Below, piece by piece: positions 1 through 8,083 of a stretch of 38,705 nt of DNA. Source of the DNA: an uncultured beta proteobacterium (GTDB taxonomy: Bacteria; Pseudomonadota; Gammaproteobacteria; Burkholderiales; Burkholderiaceae_C). How positions within the stretch are numbered: the first letter of the stretch is position 1; every line of letters starts with the position of its first letter. The notes beneath the pieces were generated by a model. That model saw nothing but the letters and a program-made list of their open reading frames with translations, ran no database searches and was not told the DNA's origin. Where the stretch lies: positions 1 through 38,705 of the forward strand of contig CAIQYP010000335.1 in NCBI GenBank assembly GCA_903876045.1, in the 5' to 3' direction. Made by a program: the position numbers and the translations under genes.

Positions 1-209
1 CGGAAAGCCTGCTGCCCGCCCACTGGCCTGGTAGCCGGGCGCGCCACCTGTGTCGGGATTTGTACCGCAAACTGTTGCCGCTGTCCGAGCGCCACCTGGA
101 TGCGTGTGTAAGACTATCTAGCGGAAGCGCGCCGCATGCCTCGCAGGGGGTGGTGAGCCGCTTTGAATACGGAATGGATCTGCCTGCGGGTGCCGCAAGC
201 CCAGCTTGA
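1..209 (+). CDS. C-terminal fragment of an unidentified CDS (truncated by window edge)
   Basis: Frame 3 is open from position 3 to TGA at 207-209 (ESLLPAHWPGSRARHLCRDLYRKLLPLSERHLDACVRLSSGS...); stop overlaps the TTG start of the next ORF. Family not recognised. Confidence 0.4.
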   Translation, partial: ESLLPAHWPGSRARHLCRDLYRKLLPLSERHLDACVRLSSGSAPHASQGVVSRFEYGMDLPAGAASPA

Positions 210-1000
210 AGAGGAAGCGTATGGATGACGAACTAAAGAGCAGCCACGGCGTCCAGTCCCTGGAAATCGGGATTGGTGTGTTGAAGGTGCTGGTGGAGTC
301 CGGCTCTGCCTTGATGCTCAAGGAAATTGCCGCTGCGGCAGACATGCCAGCGTCCAAAGCGCACCGCTACCTGGTGAGTCTGGTGCGCTCCGGCTTGGTG
401 CAGCAAGACCGCGAAAACTCAAAATATGACCTGGGGCCCCTGGCCATTCCCCTGGGGCTGGCCGCCGTGGATCGGCTTGATCGCGTCAAGCTCGGACTCA
501 ACAGTATTTCCCAGTTGCGCGACCTGACTAACGAGACCACAGCCTTGTCGGTGTGGGGCGAGTTTGGTCCGGTGATGGTGCGCTGGGAGCGGCCGCACCG
601 TCCCATTACCGTTAACGTGATCACCGGCAATACGGTCAGTTTGCTGGCCACCTCCACCGGACGATTGTTTGCTGCATGGATGCCTGCGGAGCTTGTGCGC
701 CCGCTGCTTGAGCGCGAGTTGCAGTTGGGGCGCTCTACTCAATTCAAAACGCTGGCACAAGTGGAGCGCGTGCTGCAGCAAGTTCGCGCCGACGGCTATT
801 CCTTTGTGCAGGACAGTGATTATTCGAGCCGGGTTCTGGGGCTGGCGGCTCCGGTATTCAACTTCAAGAACAACATCTCCATGGCGGTTTCCATCGTGGG
901 GGTCGAAGGCATATCCGACCTGGGGCCCCGGAGTCTGGCTTTGACAGAGCTCTTGCAAGCAACGGCGGCCTTGTCCAAGCGCTTGGGTTCATCACGGTAA
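206..1000 (+). CDS. IclR-family transcriptional regulator (TTG start at 206 or ATG at 221)
   Basis: N-terminal wHTH (VQSLEIGIGVLKVLVESGSALMLKEIAAAADMPASKAHRYLVSLVRSGLVQQD) and IclR effector domain (LRDLTNETTALSVWG..., STGRLFAAWMP); located upstream of the paa block. Confidence 0.9.
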   Translation: MKRKRMDDELKSSHGVQSLEIGIGVLKVLVESGSALMLKEIAAAADMPASKAHRYLVSLVRSGLVQQDRENSKYDLGPLAIPLGLAAVDRLDRVKLGLNSISQLRDLTNETTALSVWGEFGPVMVRWERPHRPITVNVITGNTVSLLATSTGRLFAAWMPAELVRPLLERELQLGRSTQFKTLAQVERVLQQVRADGYSFVQDSDYSSRVLGLAAPVFNFKNNISMAVSIVGVEGISDLGPRSLALTELLQATAALSKRLGSSR

Positions 1001-1123
1001 GTGATTCATGTGCTTTGCGAATTTGAATAAGTTCGTGTCTATAAAAGCCCTGAAATTGCCTAGGTGTAAACCCTAACGTGATACAAAATTTCTACAAATT
1101 ATGGAATCCATGTATCTTTTCAT

Positions 1124-1152
1124 TTGACGTAATCGATTCTGAATGTCAGAAT
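1124..1152 (+). promoter_or_regulatory. Candidate promoter/operator for the paa block: TTGACG -35 (1124-1129), 4/6-match -10 (1147-1152) and perfect inverted repeat ATTCTGA-atg-TCAGAAT (1136-1152)
   Basis: 17-bp perfect dyad between/overlapping the -35/-10 hexamers in the 272-bp gap upstream of livH. Confidence 0.4.
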
Positions 1153-1216
1153 TTAGGCCAAGTTAAGACATAAACCTGGACGCTTCGAATTCCGGGTGAA
1201 ACACGAGGAGACTTCT

Positions 1217-1273
1217 GTGCCCCAAGGTCGAAAGACAACTAAAAAACGCCATGGTCATCGGGTGAATACCTGA
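1217..1273 (+). CDS. Putative 18-aa basic leader peptide MPQGRKTTKKRHGHRVNT, coupled to livH
   Basis: GTG at 1217 preceded by a strong SD-like GAGGAGA; in-frame TGA (1271-1273) overlaps livH ATG (1273) as TGATG. livH has only a weak SD of its own. Confidence 0.4.
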   Translation: MPQGRKTTKKRHGHRVNT

Positions 1274-2148
1274 TGCTGGCCGAATTCCTGCAGTTCCTGT
1301 TCTCAGGCATCACGGTGGGTTCCACCTATGCGCTGGCAGCCTTGGGCTTCACGCTCATTTACAACTCCAGCCATGTGATCAACTTCGCGCAGGGCGAGTT
1401 CATCATGTTGGGTGGCATGCTGGCCGTGTACTTCACCAACTCGGGTCTGCCTTTGCCGTTGGCCTTGTTGCTGGCTATTGCACTGCCTGCCATCGTGGGG
1501 CTGGTGCTTGAAAAAGTGGCCATCGAGCCGGTTAAAGGGGCTGAACCCGTCACGCTCATCATCATCACCATCGGTGCCTCGCTGGTGTTGCGCGGTCTGA
1601 TGCAAATCTGGCTGGGCAAGGGCACTTTCAGTCTGGCACCCTTCTCGGGCGACGAACCCATTCATGTGCTGGGCGCCACCCTCATGCCGCAAAGCCTGTG
1701 GGTGCTGGGCGTCACGGCGGTGGTGGTTGGCGCGTTGTGGTATTTCTTTACCCGCACCCTGATGGGCAAGGCCATGCTGGCCACCTCTTACAACCGGGTC
1801 GCGGCTGAGTTGGTGGGCATCAACACCGACGGTGTGCTGTTCCTGAGCTTTGCCATGTCGGCCGCGCTGGGCGCTTTAGGCGGCATTCTGGTGACACCGA
1901 TCACGCTCACCTCCTATGACGCCGGCATCATGCTCGGCCTCAAGGGATTTGTCGGCGCAGTGCTGGGCGGTCTGGGCAATGGTCTGGGCGCCGTGGTTGG
2001 CGGCCTGCTGGTGGGCGTGCTGGAGGCCATGGGCGCCGGCTACATCTCGTCCTCCTATAAGGACGCGATGCCCTTTGTCCTGATTCTTCTGATTCTGTTT
2101 TTCCGGCCCAGCGGCCTCTTCGGTGGCAAAGCCACAGACCGGGTCTAG
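1273..2148 (+). CDS. Branched-chain amino acid-type ABC transporter permease (LivH family)
   Basis: MLAEFLQFLFSGITVGSTYALAALGFTLIYNSSHVINFAQGEFIMLGG...; characteristic LivH N-terminus and hydrophobicity. Confidence 0.95.
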   Translation: MLAEFLQFLFSGITVGSTYALAALGFTLIYNSSHVINFAQGEFIMLGGMLAVYFTNSGLPLPLALLLAIALPAIVGLVLEKVAIEPVKGAEPVTLIIITIGASLVLRGLMQIWLGKGTFSLAPFSGDEPIHVLGATLMPQSLWVLGVTAVVVGALWYFFTRTLMGKAMLATSYNRVAAELVGINTDGVLFLSFAMSAALGALGGILVTPITLTSYDAGIMLGLKGFVGAVLGGLGNGLGAVVGGLLVGVLEAMGAGYISSSYKDAMPFVLILLILFFRPSGLFGGKATDRV

Positions 2149-2150
2149 CC

Positions 2151-3083
2151 ATGAACCAGCATCCTTACCGCGGTCTGTACCTGATCGCCGCCGTGCTGCT
2201 CCTTTTGCCGCTGGTCTTGCCCAATAGTTTTTATATGGACCTGGCGATTCGCATGGCCATCAATGCGGTCATCGTGCTGGGATTGAATCTGCTGATCGGC
2301 TTTGCCGGGCAGATCAGCCTGGGCCACGCCGGCTTCATTGGCATAGGCGCCTATGCCTCTGCTGCTTTGCCCACGCACTTTGGCTGGCATCCACTCCTGG
2401 CGATTGTTGCGGGCGCGCTGGCCGCAGGTGCCTTGGCAGCGGTGCTGGCACGCCCCATCTTCCGTCTTAAGGGCCACTACCTCGCCATGGCGACTTTGGG
2501 CCTGGGCATCATCATCAACATCGTGGTGCGCAACGAAGCCGCCTGGAGCGGTGGCCCGGACGGCATGGCCGTGCCCGCGATGGTTTTTGGCAGTTTCGAA
2601 GTCTCGGGCGACAAGCCCTGGTACTGGATCGTGGCCAGCCTGTTGTGCATCAGCATCTGGGCCTCGATCAACATTATCGATTCGCCATTTGGCCGTGCCC
2701 TGCGGGCCCTGCACGGCTCTGAGGTCGCGTCCAAAGTGGTGGGCGTGCATGTGGTGCGCTACAAGGTCAGCGTGTTTGTCATGTCCGCCATGTTTGCCAG
2801 CATCATGGGCAGCGTTACGGCGCTGTATGTGGGTTTTGTTTCACCCAATCTGGCGGACTTCTTTCACTCGATTGAACTCGTCACCATGGTCGTGATTGGT
2901 GGCATGGGCTCCATCTACGGCTCGGTGCTGGGCGCGGTTTTGCTCACCGCCTTGCCGCAAGCCCTGGCCACTTTCGAGGGCTGGGAGACCGTGGTGTTTG
3001 GTGCCATCCTGATGCTCAGCATGATCTTCATGCCCCGTGGCCTGGTGCCCACACTGGCCGCCCGTTTTGGCCGGGGGGAATGA
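2151..3083 (+). CDS. Branched-chain amino acid-type ABC transporter permease (LivM family)
   Basis: LNLLIGFAGQISLGHAGFIGIGAYASA, GMGSIYGSVLGAVLLTALPQ; LivM signatures. Confidence 0.95.
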   Translation: MNQHPYRGLYLIAAVLLLLPLVLPNSFYMDLAIRMAINAVIVLGLNLLIGFAGQISLGHAGFIGIGAYASAALPTHFGWHPLLAIVAGALAAGALAAVLARPIFRLKGHYLAMATLGLGIIINIVVRNEAAWSGGPDGMAVPAMVFGSFEVSGDKPWYWIVASLLCISIWASINIIDSPFGRALRALHGSEVASKVVGVHVVRYKVSVFVMSAMFASIMGSVTALYVGFVSPNLADFFHSIELVTMVVIGGMGSIYGSVLGAVLLTALPQALATFEGWETVVFGAILMLSMIFMPRGLVPTLAARFGRGE

Positions 3084-3847
3084 ACATGGCACTGCTTGAA
3101 GTTCATGACCTCTCGATCCATTTCGGTGGTGTCAAGGCCGTGCAAAACGTGTCCTTCAGCATCGATGCCGGCATCGTCTATGCCGTCATCGGGCCCAACG
3201 GCGCAGGCAAGACCACGCTGTTCAACCTCATCACCGGCATCTACACGCCCACCGCCGGCAGCATCACGCTGGATGGCCAGCCCATTCAAGGCAAATCGCC
3301 TGACGTGCTGGCGCAGCGCGGCGTGGCGCGCACCTTTCAGAACCTGCAAATCTGCATGAACATGAGCGCCATCGAGAACGTGATGGTGGGCGCCCATTTG
3401 CGGCTGGATCGCAATCTGTTCAAGGCCGCTTTGCGCTGGCCGTCCCTCAAGGCGCGTGACCGCGATTTGCACACCGAAGCGGTGGAACTCATGCGCTTTG
3501 TTGGCCTGGACGCCTACACCGCTGCACGCGCTGACAGCATGTCTTATGGCGCCTTGAAGCGTCTGGAAATTGCCCGTGCCCTGGCCATGAAACCGCGCCT
3601 GCTGTTTCTGGACGAGCCAGCGGCTGGTCTGAATCCCAAGGAAACCATTGAGGTGGATGCCCTCATCCGCAAGGTTGCAGATACCGGCGTGACGGTGGTG
3701 CTGGTAGAGCACGACATGAAGATGGTGATGAATCTGTCTGACCGCATTCTGGTGCTGGACTACGGGCGCAAGCTGGCCGAAGGCACTGCTGCTGAAGTGC
3801 GGCGCAACCCCGATGTGATTGCCGCCTATCTGGGCGCTCACACCTGA
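3080..3847 (+). CDS. ABC transporter ATP-binding protein (LivG family)
   Basis: Walker A GPNGAGKTT, Walker B LLFLDEPAAGLNP, typical GVARTFQN Q-loop; ATGA overlap with livM. Confidence 0.95.
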   Translation: MNMALLEVHDLSIHFGGVKAVQNVSFSIDAGIVYAVIGPNGAGKTTLFNLITGIYTPTAGSITLDGQPIQGKSPDVLAQRGVARTFQNLQICMNMSAIENVMVGAHLRLDRNLFKAALRWPSLKARDRDLHTEAVELMRFVGLDAYTAARADSMSYGALKRLEIARALAMKPRLLFLDEPAAGLNPKETIEVDALIRKVADTGVTVVLVEHDMKMVMNLSDRILVLDYGRKLAEGTAAEVRRNPDVIAAYLGAHT

Positions 3848-3860
3848 CTGGAACACACCC

Positions 3861-5174
3861 ATGGACGCACTCACCATCATCAGCCAGGAGCACAGCAATA
3901 TGTGGCGCCTGGCCACCGCCCTCGATCAAGTGGCCTCCGACATGCAAGCCGGTGCCCCGCTGGAGCCGGCCTTTTTTGAGGCCGCTCTGGACTACATCTC
4001 CCAGTTTGTGGACCACATGCACCACCCCAAGGAGGACGACTTCCTGTTTCGCCTGCTGCGCCTGCGCAGTGCAGAAGCGGCTGAGGTGCTGGATGCGCTG
4101 GAGGCAGATCACCGGCAGGGCCCGCACAACCTGACCCAGTTGCGTGCCAAATTAAACGCCGCAGCGCAGGGGCAACTGCCCATCGCAGAGTTGGCCGTTG
4201 CCATCAATCGCTACACCGATGTGCTCAAGGGCCATATCAAAACCGAAGAAAAGCACGTGCTGCCGCTGGCGCGCAAGGCGCTGTTGCCGCAAGACTGGGC
4301 CGAGATTGACCAGGCCTTTCTCAACCACAGTGACCCGGTGTTTGGCGATCAGGCCAAGGCCGAGTTCCGTGAACTGTTTCACCGCATCGTCAGTCTGGCC
4401 CCAGATTCGATCGGCATGGGCGCCAGCGTGGACGGCCTGCCAGTCGCTTCGGTCGTCGCCCAGCAGCCGGTGCTGTTGCAGGTGCAGGGGCTGGAGAGTT
4501 GTTACGGCCGCATCAAGGCGCTCAAAGGCATCAACCTCGAAGTACGGCGTGGCGAAACCGTGGCCCTGGTGGGCGCCAATGGCGCAGGCAAAACCACCTT
4601 CCTGCGTGCCGTCTCGGGCGTGCAACCCATTAGTGCGGGCAGCATTCACTTCGACGGCGAAGACATCAGCAAACTACGCTCGGACAAACGCATGCGTCGC
4701 GGCATCTGCCAAAGCCCGGAAGGCCGCCAGGTCTTCGGCCCGCTAACGATTGAAGACAACCTGCGCCTGGGTGCTTACACGCAACCCAAGCACCAGGTAG
4801 CCGGTGACATGGAAAAGATCTTTGCCATGTTTCCGGTTTTGAAAGAAAAGCGCGCCCTGCCTGCGGGCACCTTGTCGGGTGGGCAGCAGCAGATGCTGGC
4901 CATCGGCCGCGCGCTGATGGGCCGCCCCAGCTTGTTGCTGCTGGACGAGCCCTCCATGGGGCTGGCGCCGCTGCTGGTGGAAGAAGTTTTCAACGTCATC
5001 AAGACGCTCAAAGCCCAGGGCATGACTATTCTGCTGGTGGAGCAAAACGCCTTTGCCGCGCTGGCCATTGCCGACCGTGGCTATGTGCTGGAGACCGGCA
5101 GCGTGACGCTCACCGGCACCGGTCAGGAACTTATTAATAACGAGCAAGTGCGCGCCGCCTATCTGGGCATGTGA
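3861..5174 (+). CDS. Fusion protein: N-terminal hemerythrin-like (HHE) domain + LivF-family ABC ATPase
   Basis: N-term ISQEHSNMWRL...FVDHMHHPKEDDFLFRLL...EADHRQGPHNL...GHIKTEEKHVLPLARK (HHE iron-ligand pattern); C-term LESCYGRIKALKGINLEVRRGETVALVGANGAGKTT...LSGGQQQMLAIGRALMGRPSLLLLDEPSMGLAP. One uninterrupted frame; ATG at 3861 preferred over ORF-track start 3819. Confidence 0.92.
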   Translation: MDALTIISQEHSNMWRLATALDQVASDMQAGAPLEPAFFEAALDYISQFVDHMHHPKEDDFLFRLLRLRSAEAAEVLDALEADHRQGPHNLTQLRAKLNAAAQGQLPIAELAVAINRYTDVLKGHIKTEEKHVLPLARKALLPQDWAEIDQAFLNHSDPVFGDQAKAEFRELFHRIVSLAPDSIGMGASVDGLPVASVVAQQPVLLQVQGLESCYGRIKALKGINLEVRRGETVALVGANGAGKTTFLRAVSGVQPISAGSIHFDGEDISKLRSDKRMRRGICQSPEGRQVFGPLTIEDNLRLGAYTQPKHQVAGDMEKIFAMFPVLKEKRALPAGTLSGGQQQMLAIGRALMGRPSLLLLDEPSMGLAPLLVEEVFNVIKTLKAQGMTILLVEQNAFAALAIADRGYVLETGSVTLTGTGQELINNEQVRAAYLGM

Positions 5175-5219
5175 AGCAGACGGCGCAACCCTTCCACAAA
5201 CGCAAAACAGAAACAGACC

Positions 5220-6011
5220 ATGGACTACCAGAATATTCGCTTTGAAGTTGCCGCGGGCGTGGCCCGTCTGACGCTGAATCGCCCGGACAAGCTCAACAGC
5301 TTCACCGGTGCCATGCATGTCGAATTGCGCGACGCGCTCGACACCATTCAAACTGACAAGAGCATTCGCGTGCTGGTCATCACTGGCGCAGGCCGTGCCT
5401 TTTGTGCGGGCCAGGACCTGGCCGACCCGGACATGGCCGTAGGGGCCACCATGCCGGACGTCGGCAATGTGGTCGAGCAAAACTACAAGCCACTCATCCT
5501 GCGTTTGCAAAACCTGCGCGTGCCCACGGTGGCCATGGTCAACGGTGTGGCGGCAGGTGCAGGTGCCAGCCTGGCCCTGGCCTGTGATTTGGTGATTGCC
5601 GGCAAGTCGGCTTCCTTCCTGCAGGCTTTCAGCAAGATCGGTCTTATTCCGGATACCGGTGGCACCTGGTTCCTGCCGCAACGCGTGGGCATGGCCCGTG
5701 CCATGGGCCTCGCCCTGCTGGCCGACAAACTGCCCGCTGAAAAAGCCGCCGAGTGGGGCCTGATCTGGCAAGTGGTGGAGGACGCCGATTTGGCGTCCAC
5801 AGTCGACGAACTAGCCACCCAACTGGCAGGCATGCCCACCAAGGCGTTGGTGCGCACGCGCCAGGCGATGCACGCCGCACCCACGCACACGCTGGAGCAG
5901 CAACTCAGCATGGAAGGCGGCTTCATGCGCGAGCTGGGCTGGAGCGCCGACTTTGCCGAAGGCGTTGCTGCTTTCATGGAAAAGCGTGCACCGCGCTTCA
6001 CCGGGAACTGA
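5220..6011 (+). CDS. paaG: 2-(1,2-epoxy-1,2-dihydrophenyl)acetyl-CoA isomerase
   Basis: Crotonase fold (RPDKLNSF, GAGRAFCAGQDLADPDM, GLIPDTGGTWFLPQRVG) in paa context. Confidence 0.92.
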   Translation: MDYQNIRFEVAAGVARLTLNRPDKLNSFTGAMHVELRDALDTIQTDKSIRVLVITGAGRAFCAGQDLADPDMAVGATMPDVGNVVEQNYKPLILRLQNLRVPTVAMVNGVAAGAGASLALACDLVIAGKSASFLQAFSKIGLIPDTGGTWFLPQRVGMARAMGLALLADKLPAEKAAEWGLIWQVVEDADLASTVDELATQLAGMPTKALVRTRQAMHAAPTHTLEQQLSMEGGFMRELGWSADFAEGVAAFMEKRAPRFTGN

Positions 6012-6015
6012 TGCG

Positions 6016-7554
6016 ATGACAACTGTTCTTTCCGCAACGCTTTCCAAAGACGCCCTCGTCGCCGTGGTCGGTGCCGGTGCCATGGGTGCCGGTATTGCAC
6101 AGGTGGCCGCCGTGGCGGGTCACCGCGTGCTGCTGCTGGACAACCGCCCGCAAGCTGCCGAACAAGCGATTGAAGGCTTGCGCGCCCAACTCGACAAGCT
6201 GGCCGCCAAGGGCAAGATGACGCTTGAGGCGGCACAGGCCGCCGGCCAGCGCATGCAAGCCGCCACGCAACTCAGCGACCTGGCGGATGCCGCGCTGGTG
6301 GTCGAAGCCATTGTGGAAAACCTCGTTGCCAAGCAAACGCTGTTTGCTGATCTGGAAGCGCTGGTGACTGACGAATGCATTTTTGGCAGCAACACTTCCT
6401 CCATCTCCATCACCGCCATCGGCTCGGCGCTCAAGCAACCGCAACGGTTGGCTGGTCTGCACTTCTTTAATCCCGCGCCCGTCATGGCGCTGGTGGAAAT
6501 TGTCAGCGGGCTGGCGACCGACGCGCAGGTGGCCGAGACCTTGTTTGCCACCGCCACCGCCTGGGGCAAGACGGCAGTGCATGCCAGGTCCACGCCCGGC
6601 TTTATCGTCAACCGCGTGGCCCGTCCGTATTACGCCGAAGCCCTGCGCCTGCGCACCGAAGGCGCAGCCGATTGCGCCACGCTGGATGCCGTGATGCGCG
6701 AGTCCGGCGGCTTCCGCATGGGCCCGTTCGAGTTGATGGACATGATCGGGCTGGACGTCAACTTTGCCGTAACCCGCTCGGTCTGGAACGCCTATTTCAA
6801 CGACCCGCGCTACCTGCCTTCCCTGATCCAGCAAGACCTGGTGGATGCGGGGTATCTGGGCCGAAAGAGTGGCCGCGGCTACTACGATTACCGTGAGGGT
6901 GCAGCCAAGCCCCAGCCACAAACCGAGCCGCGCCATACCGCACCAGTGCGCATCGTGGTGTGTGGTGATGCACCCGCAGCGCAGGCCTTGGCCGCGCGTT
7001 TGCAGGCGACCAACGTGTCGTTTGATTTGGCAGTGTCTATTGATGGCCGCATTGCCGAAGCGGACGATGCCGTGCTGTTCGTGACCGATGGCCGCAGCGC
7101 CACCCAGCGCGCAGCAGAGGGCGGCATTGCCAACACCGTGCTGATCGATTTGGCGTTGGACTACAACAAGGCGACCCGCGTTGCTTTGGCCCACGCCGGT
7201 CAGTGCAGCGAGAGCGCTTTTGCGTCTGCCTGTGCCGTTCTCCAGGCCGCTGGCCTGCAGGTCTCGCGCCTGGCCGATGTGCCGGGGCTGGCCGTGATGC
7301 GCACCGTGGCCATGCTGGCCAACGAGGCAGCTGACGCGGTCTATCAAGGCGTGTGCACCGCACGCGCCGCTGACGACGCCATGCGCCTGGGTGTGAACTA
7401 CCCCGCAGGCCCGCTGGCTTGGGCTGACCAGGTGGGGCTGGCCAGCATCCACGCCGTGCTGACCCACTTAAACGCCAGCTATGGCGAAGACCGTTACCGC
7501 ATTTCTCCGCTGATTCAGCGTCAAGTATTTCAAGGAAAGAACATTCATGGCTGA
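6016..7554 (+). CDS. paaH: 3-hydroxyacyl-CoA dehydrogenase, phenylacetate pathway
   Basis: Rossmann GAGAMGAGIAQVAAVAGH, FFNPAPVMALVEIVSG, GRKSGRGYYDY; duplicated 3HCDH C-terminal domain; ATG at 6016. Confidence 0.92.
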   Translation: MTTVLSATLSKDALVAVVGAGAMGAGIAQVAAVAGHRVLLLDNRPQAAEQAIEGLRAQLDKLAAKGKMTLEAAQAAGQRMQAATQLSDLADAALVVEAIVENLVAKQTLFADLEALVTDECIFGSNTSSISITAIGSALKQPQRLAGLHFFNPAPVMALVEIVSGLATDAQVAETLFATATAWGKTAVHARSTPGFIVNRVARPYYAEALRLRTEGAADCATLDAVMRESGGFRMGPFELMDMIGLDVNFAVTRSVWNAYFNDPRYLPSLIQQDLVDAGYLGRKSGRGYYDYREGAAKPQPQTEPRHTAPVRIVVCGDAPAAQALAARLQATNVSFDLAVSIDGRIAEADDAVLFVTDGRSATQRAAEGGIANTVLIDLALDYNKATRVALAHAGQCSESAFASACAVLQAAGLQVSRLADVPGLAVMRTVAMLANEAADAVYQGVCTARAADDAMRLGVNYPAGPLAWADQVGLASIHAVLTHLNASYGEDRYRISPLIQRQVFQGKNIHG

Positions 7555-8026
7555 TCACGCACCAGCACGCGCACCCGAACTTTCGCCTGCCGAGGCGCTG
7601 CAATTGGCGCAGGACGCCGCCGATGCCATGTGGTCGCGCGACCACGCGGCACAAGCGCTTGGCATGGCGATCGTTGAAGTGAAGCCAGGCACGTCATGCC
7701 TGACCATGCCGGTACGCCAGGACATGGTCAATGGCCACGCCATTTGCCACGGCGGCATGCTGTTCGCATTGGCTGATACCGCTTTTGCCTACGCCTGCAA
7801 TAGCTACAACCTCAACACGGTGGCCTCCGCCTGCAACATCGACTTTTTGGCCCCCGCCCATCTGGGTGACAGCCTGGTCGCCGTTGCGGAGGAGCGTTCG
7901 CAAAGCGGCCGCACCGGTGTCTATGACGTGACCGTCAGCACCACTGCGGGCAAGACCGTGGCCCTGTTTCGCGGCAAGTCGGCGCGCATCAAGGGCGAAG
8001 TGATTGCCAGTTTTGCGCAGGCCTGA
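7547..8026 (+). CDS. paaI: Hydroxyphenylacetyl-CoA thioesterase
   Basis: Hotdog fold, NGHAICHGGMLFALADTAFAYACNSYN; overlaps paaH end by 8 nt. Confidence 0.92.
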   Translation: MADHAPARAPELSPAEALQLAQDAADAMWSRDHAAQALGMAIVEVKPGTSCLTMPVRQDMVNGHAICHGGMLFALADTAFAYACNSYNLNTVASACNIDFLAPAHLGDSLVAVAEERSQSGRTGVYDVTVSTTAGKTVALFRGKSARIKGEVIASFAQA

Positions 8027-8083
8027 GAGCCGATTCGCCATATCCATCACAGTCATAACAACACATCCCAGCAGGAGACATTC

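Noticed and set aside
2915-3916. 333-aa reverse-strand ORF opposite livG
   Set aside because: Shadow ORF; the livG Walker motifs are on the + strand.
5998-7467. 489-aa reverse-strand ORF opposite paaH
   Set aside because: Antisense shadow ORF in high-GC coding DNA; no recognisable domain, while the + strand encodes an unmistakable PaaH.
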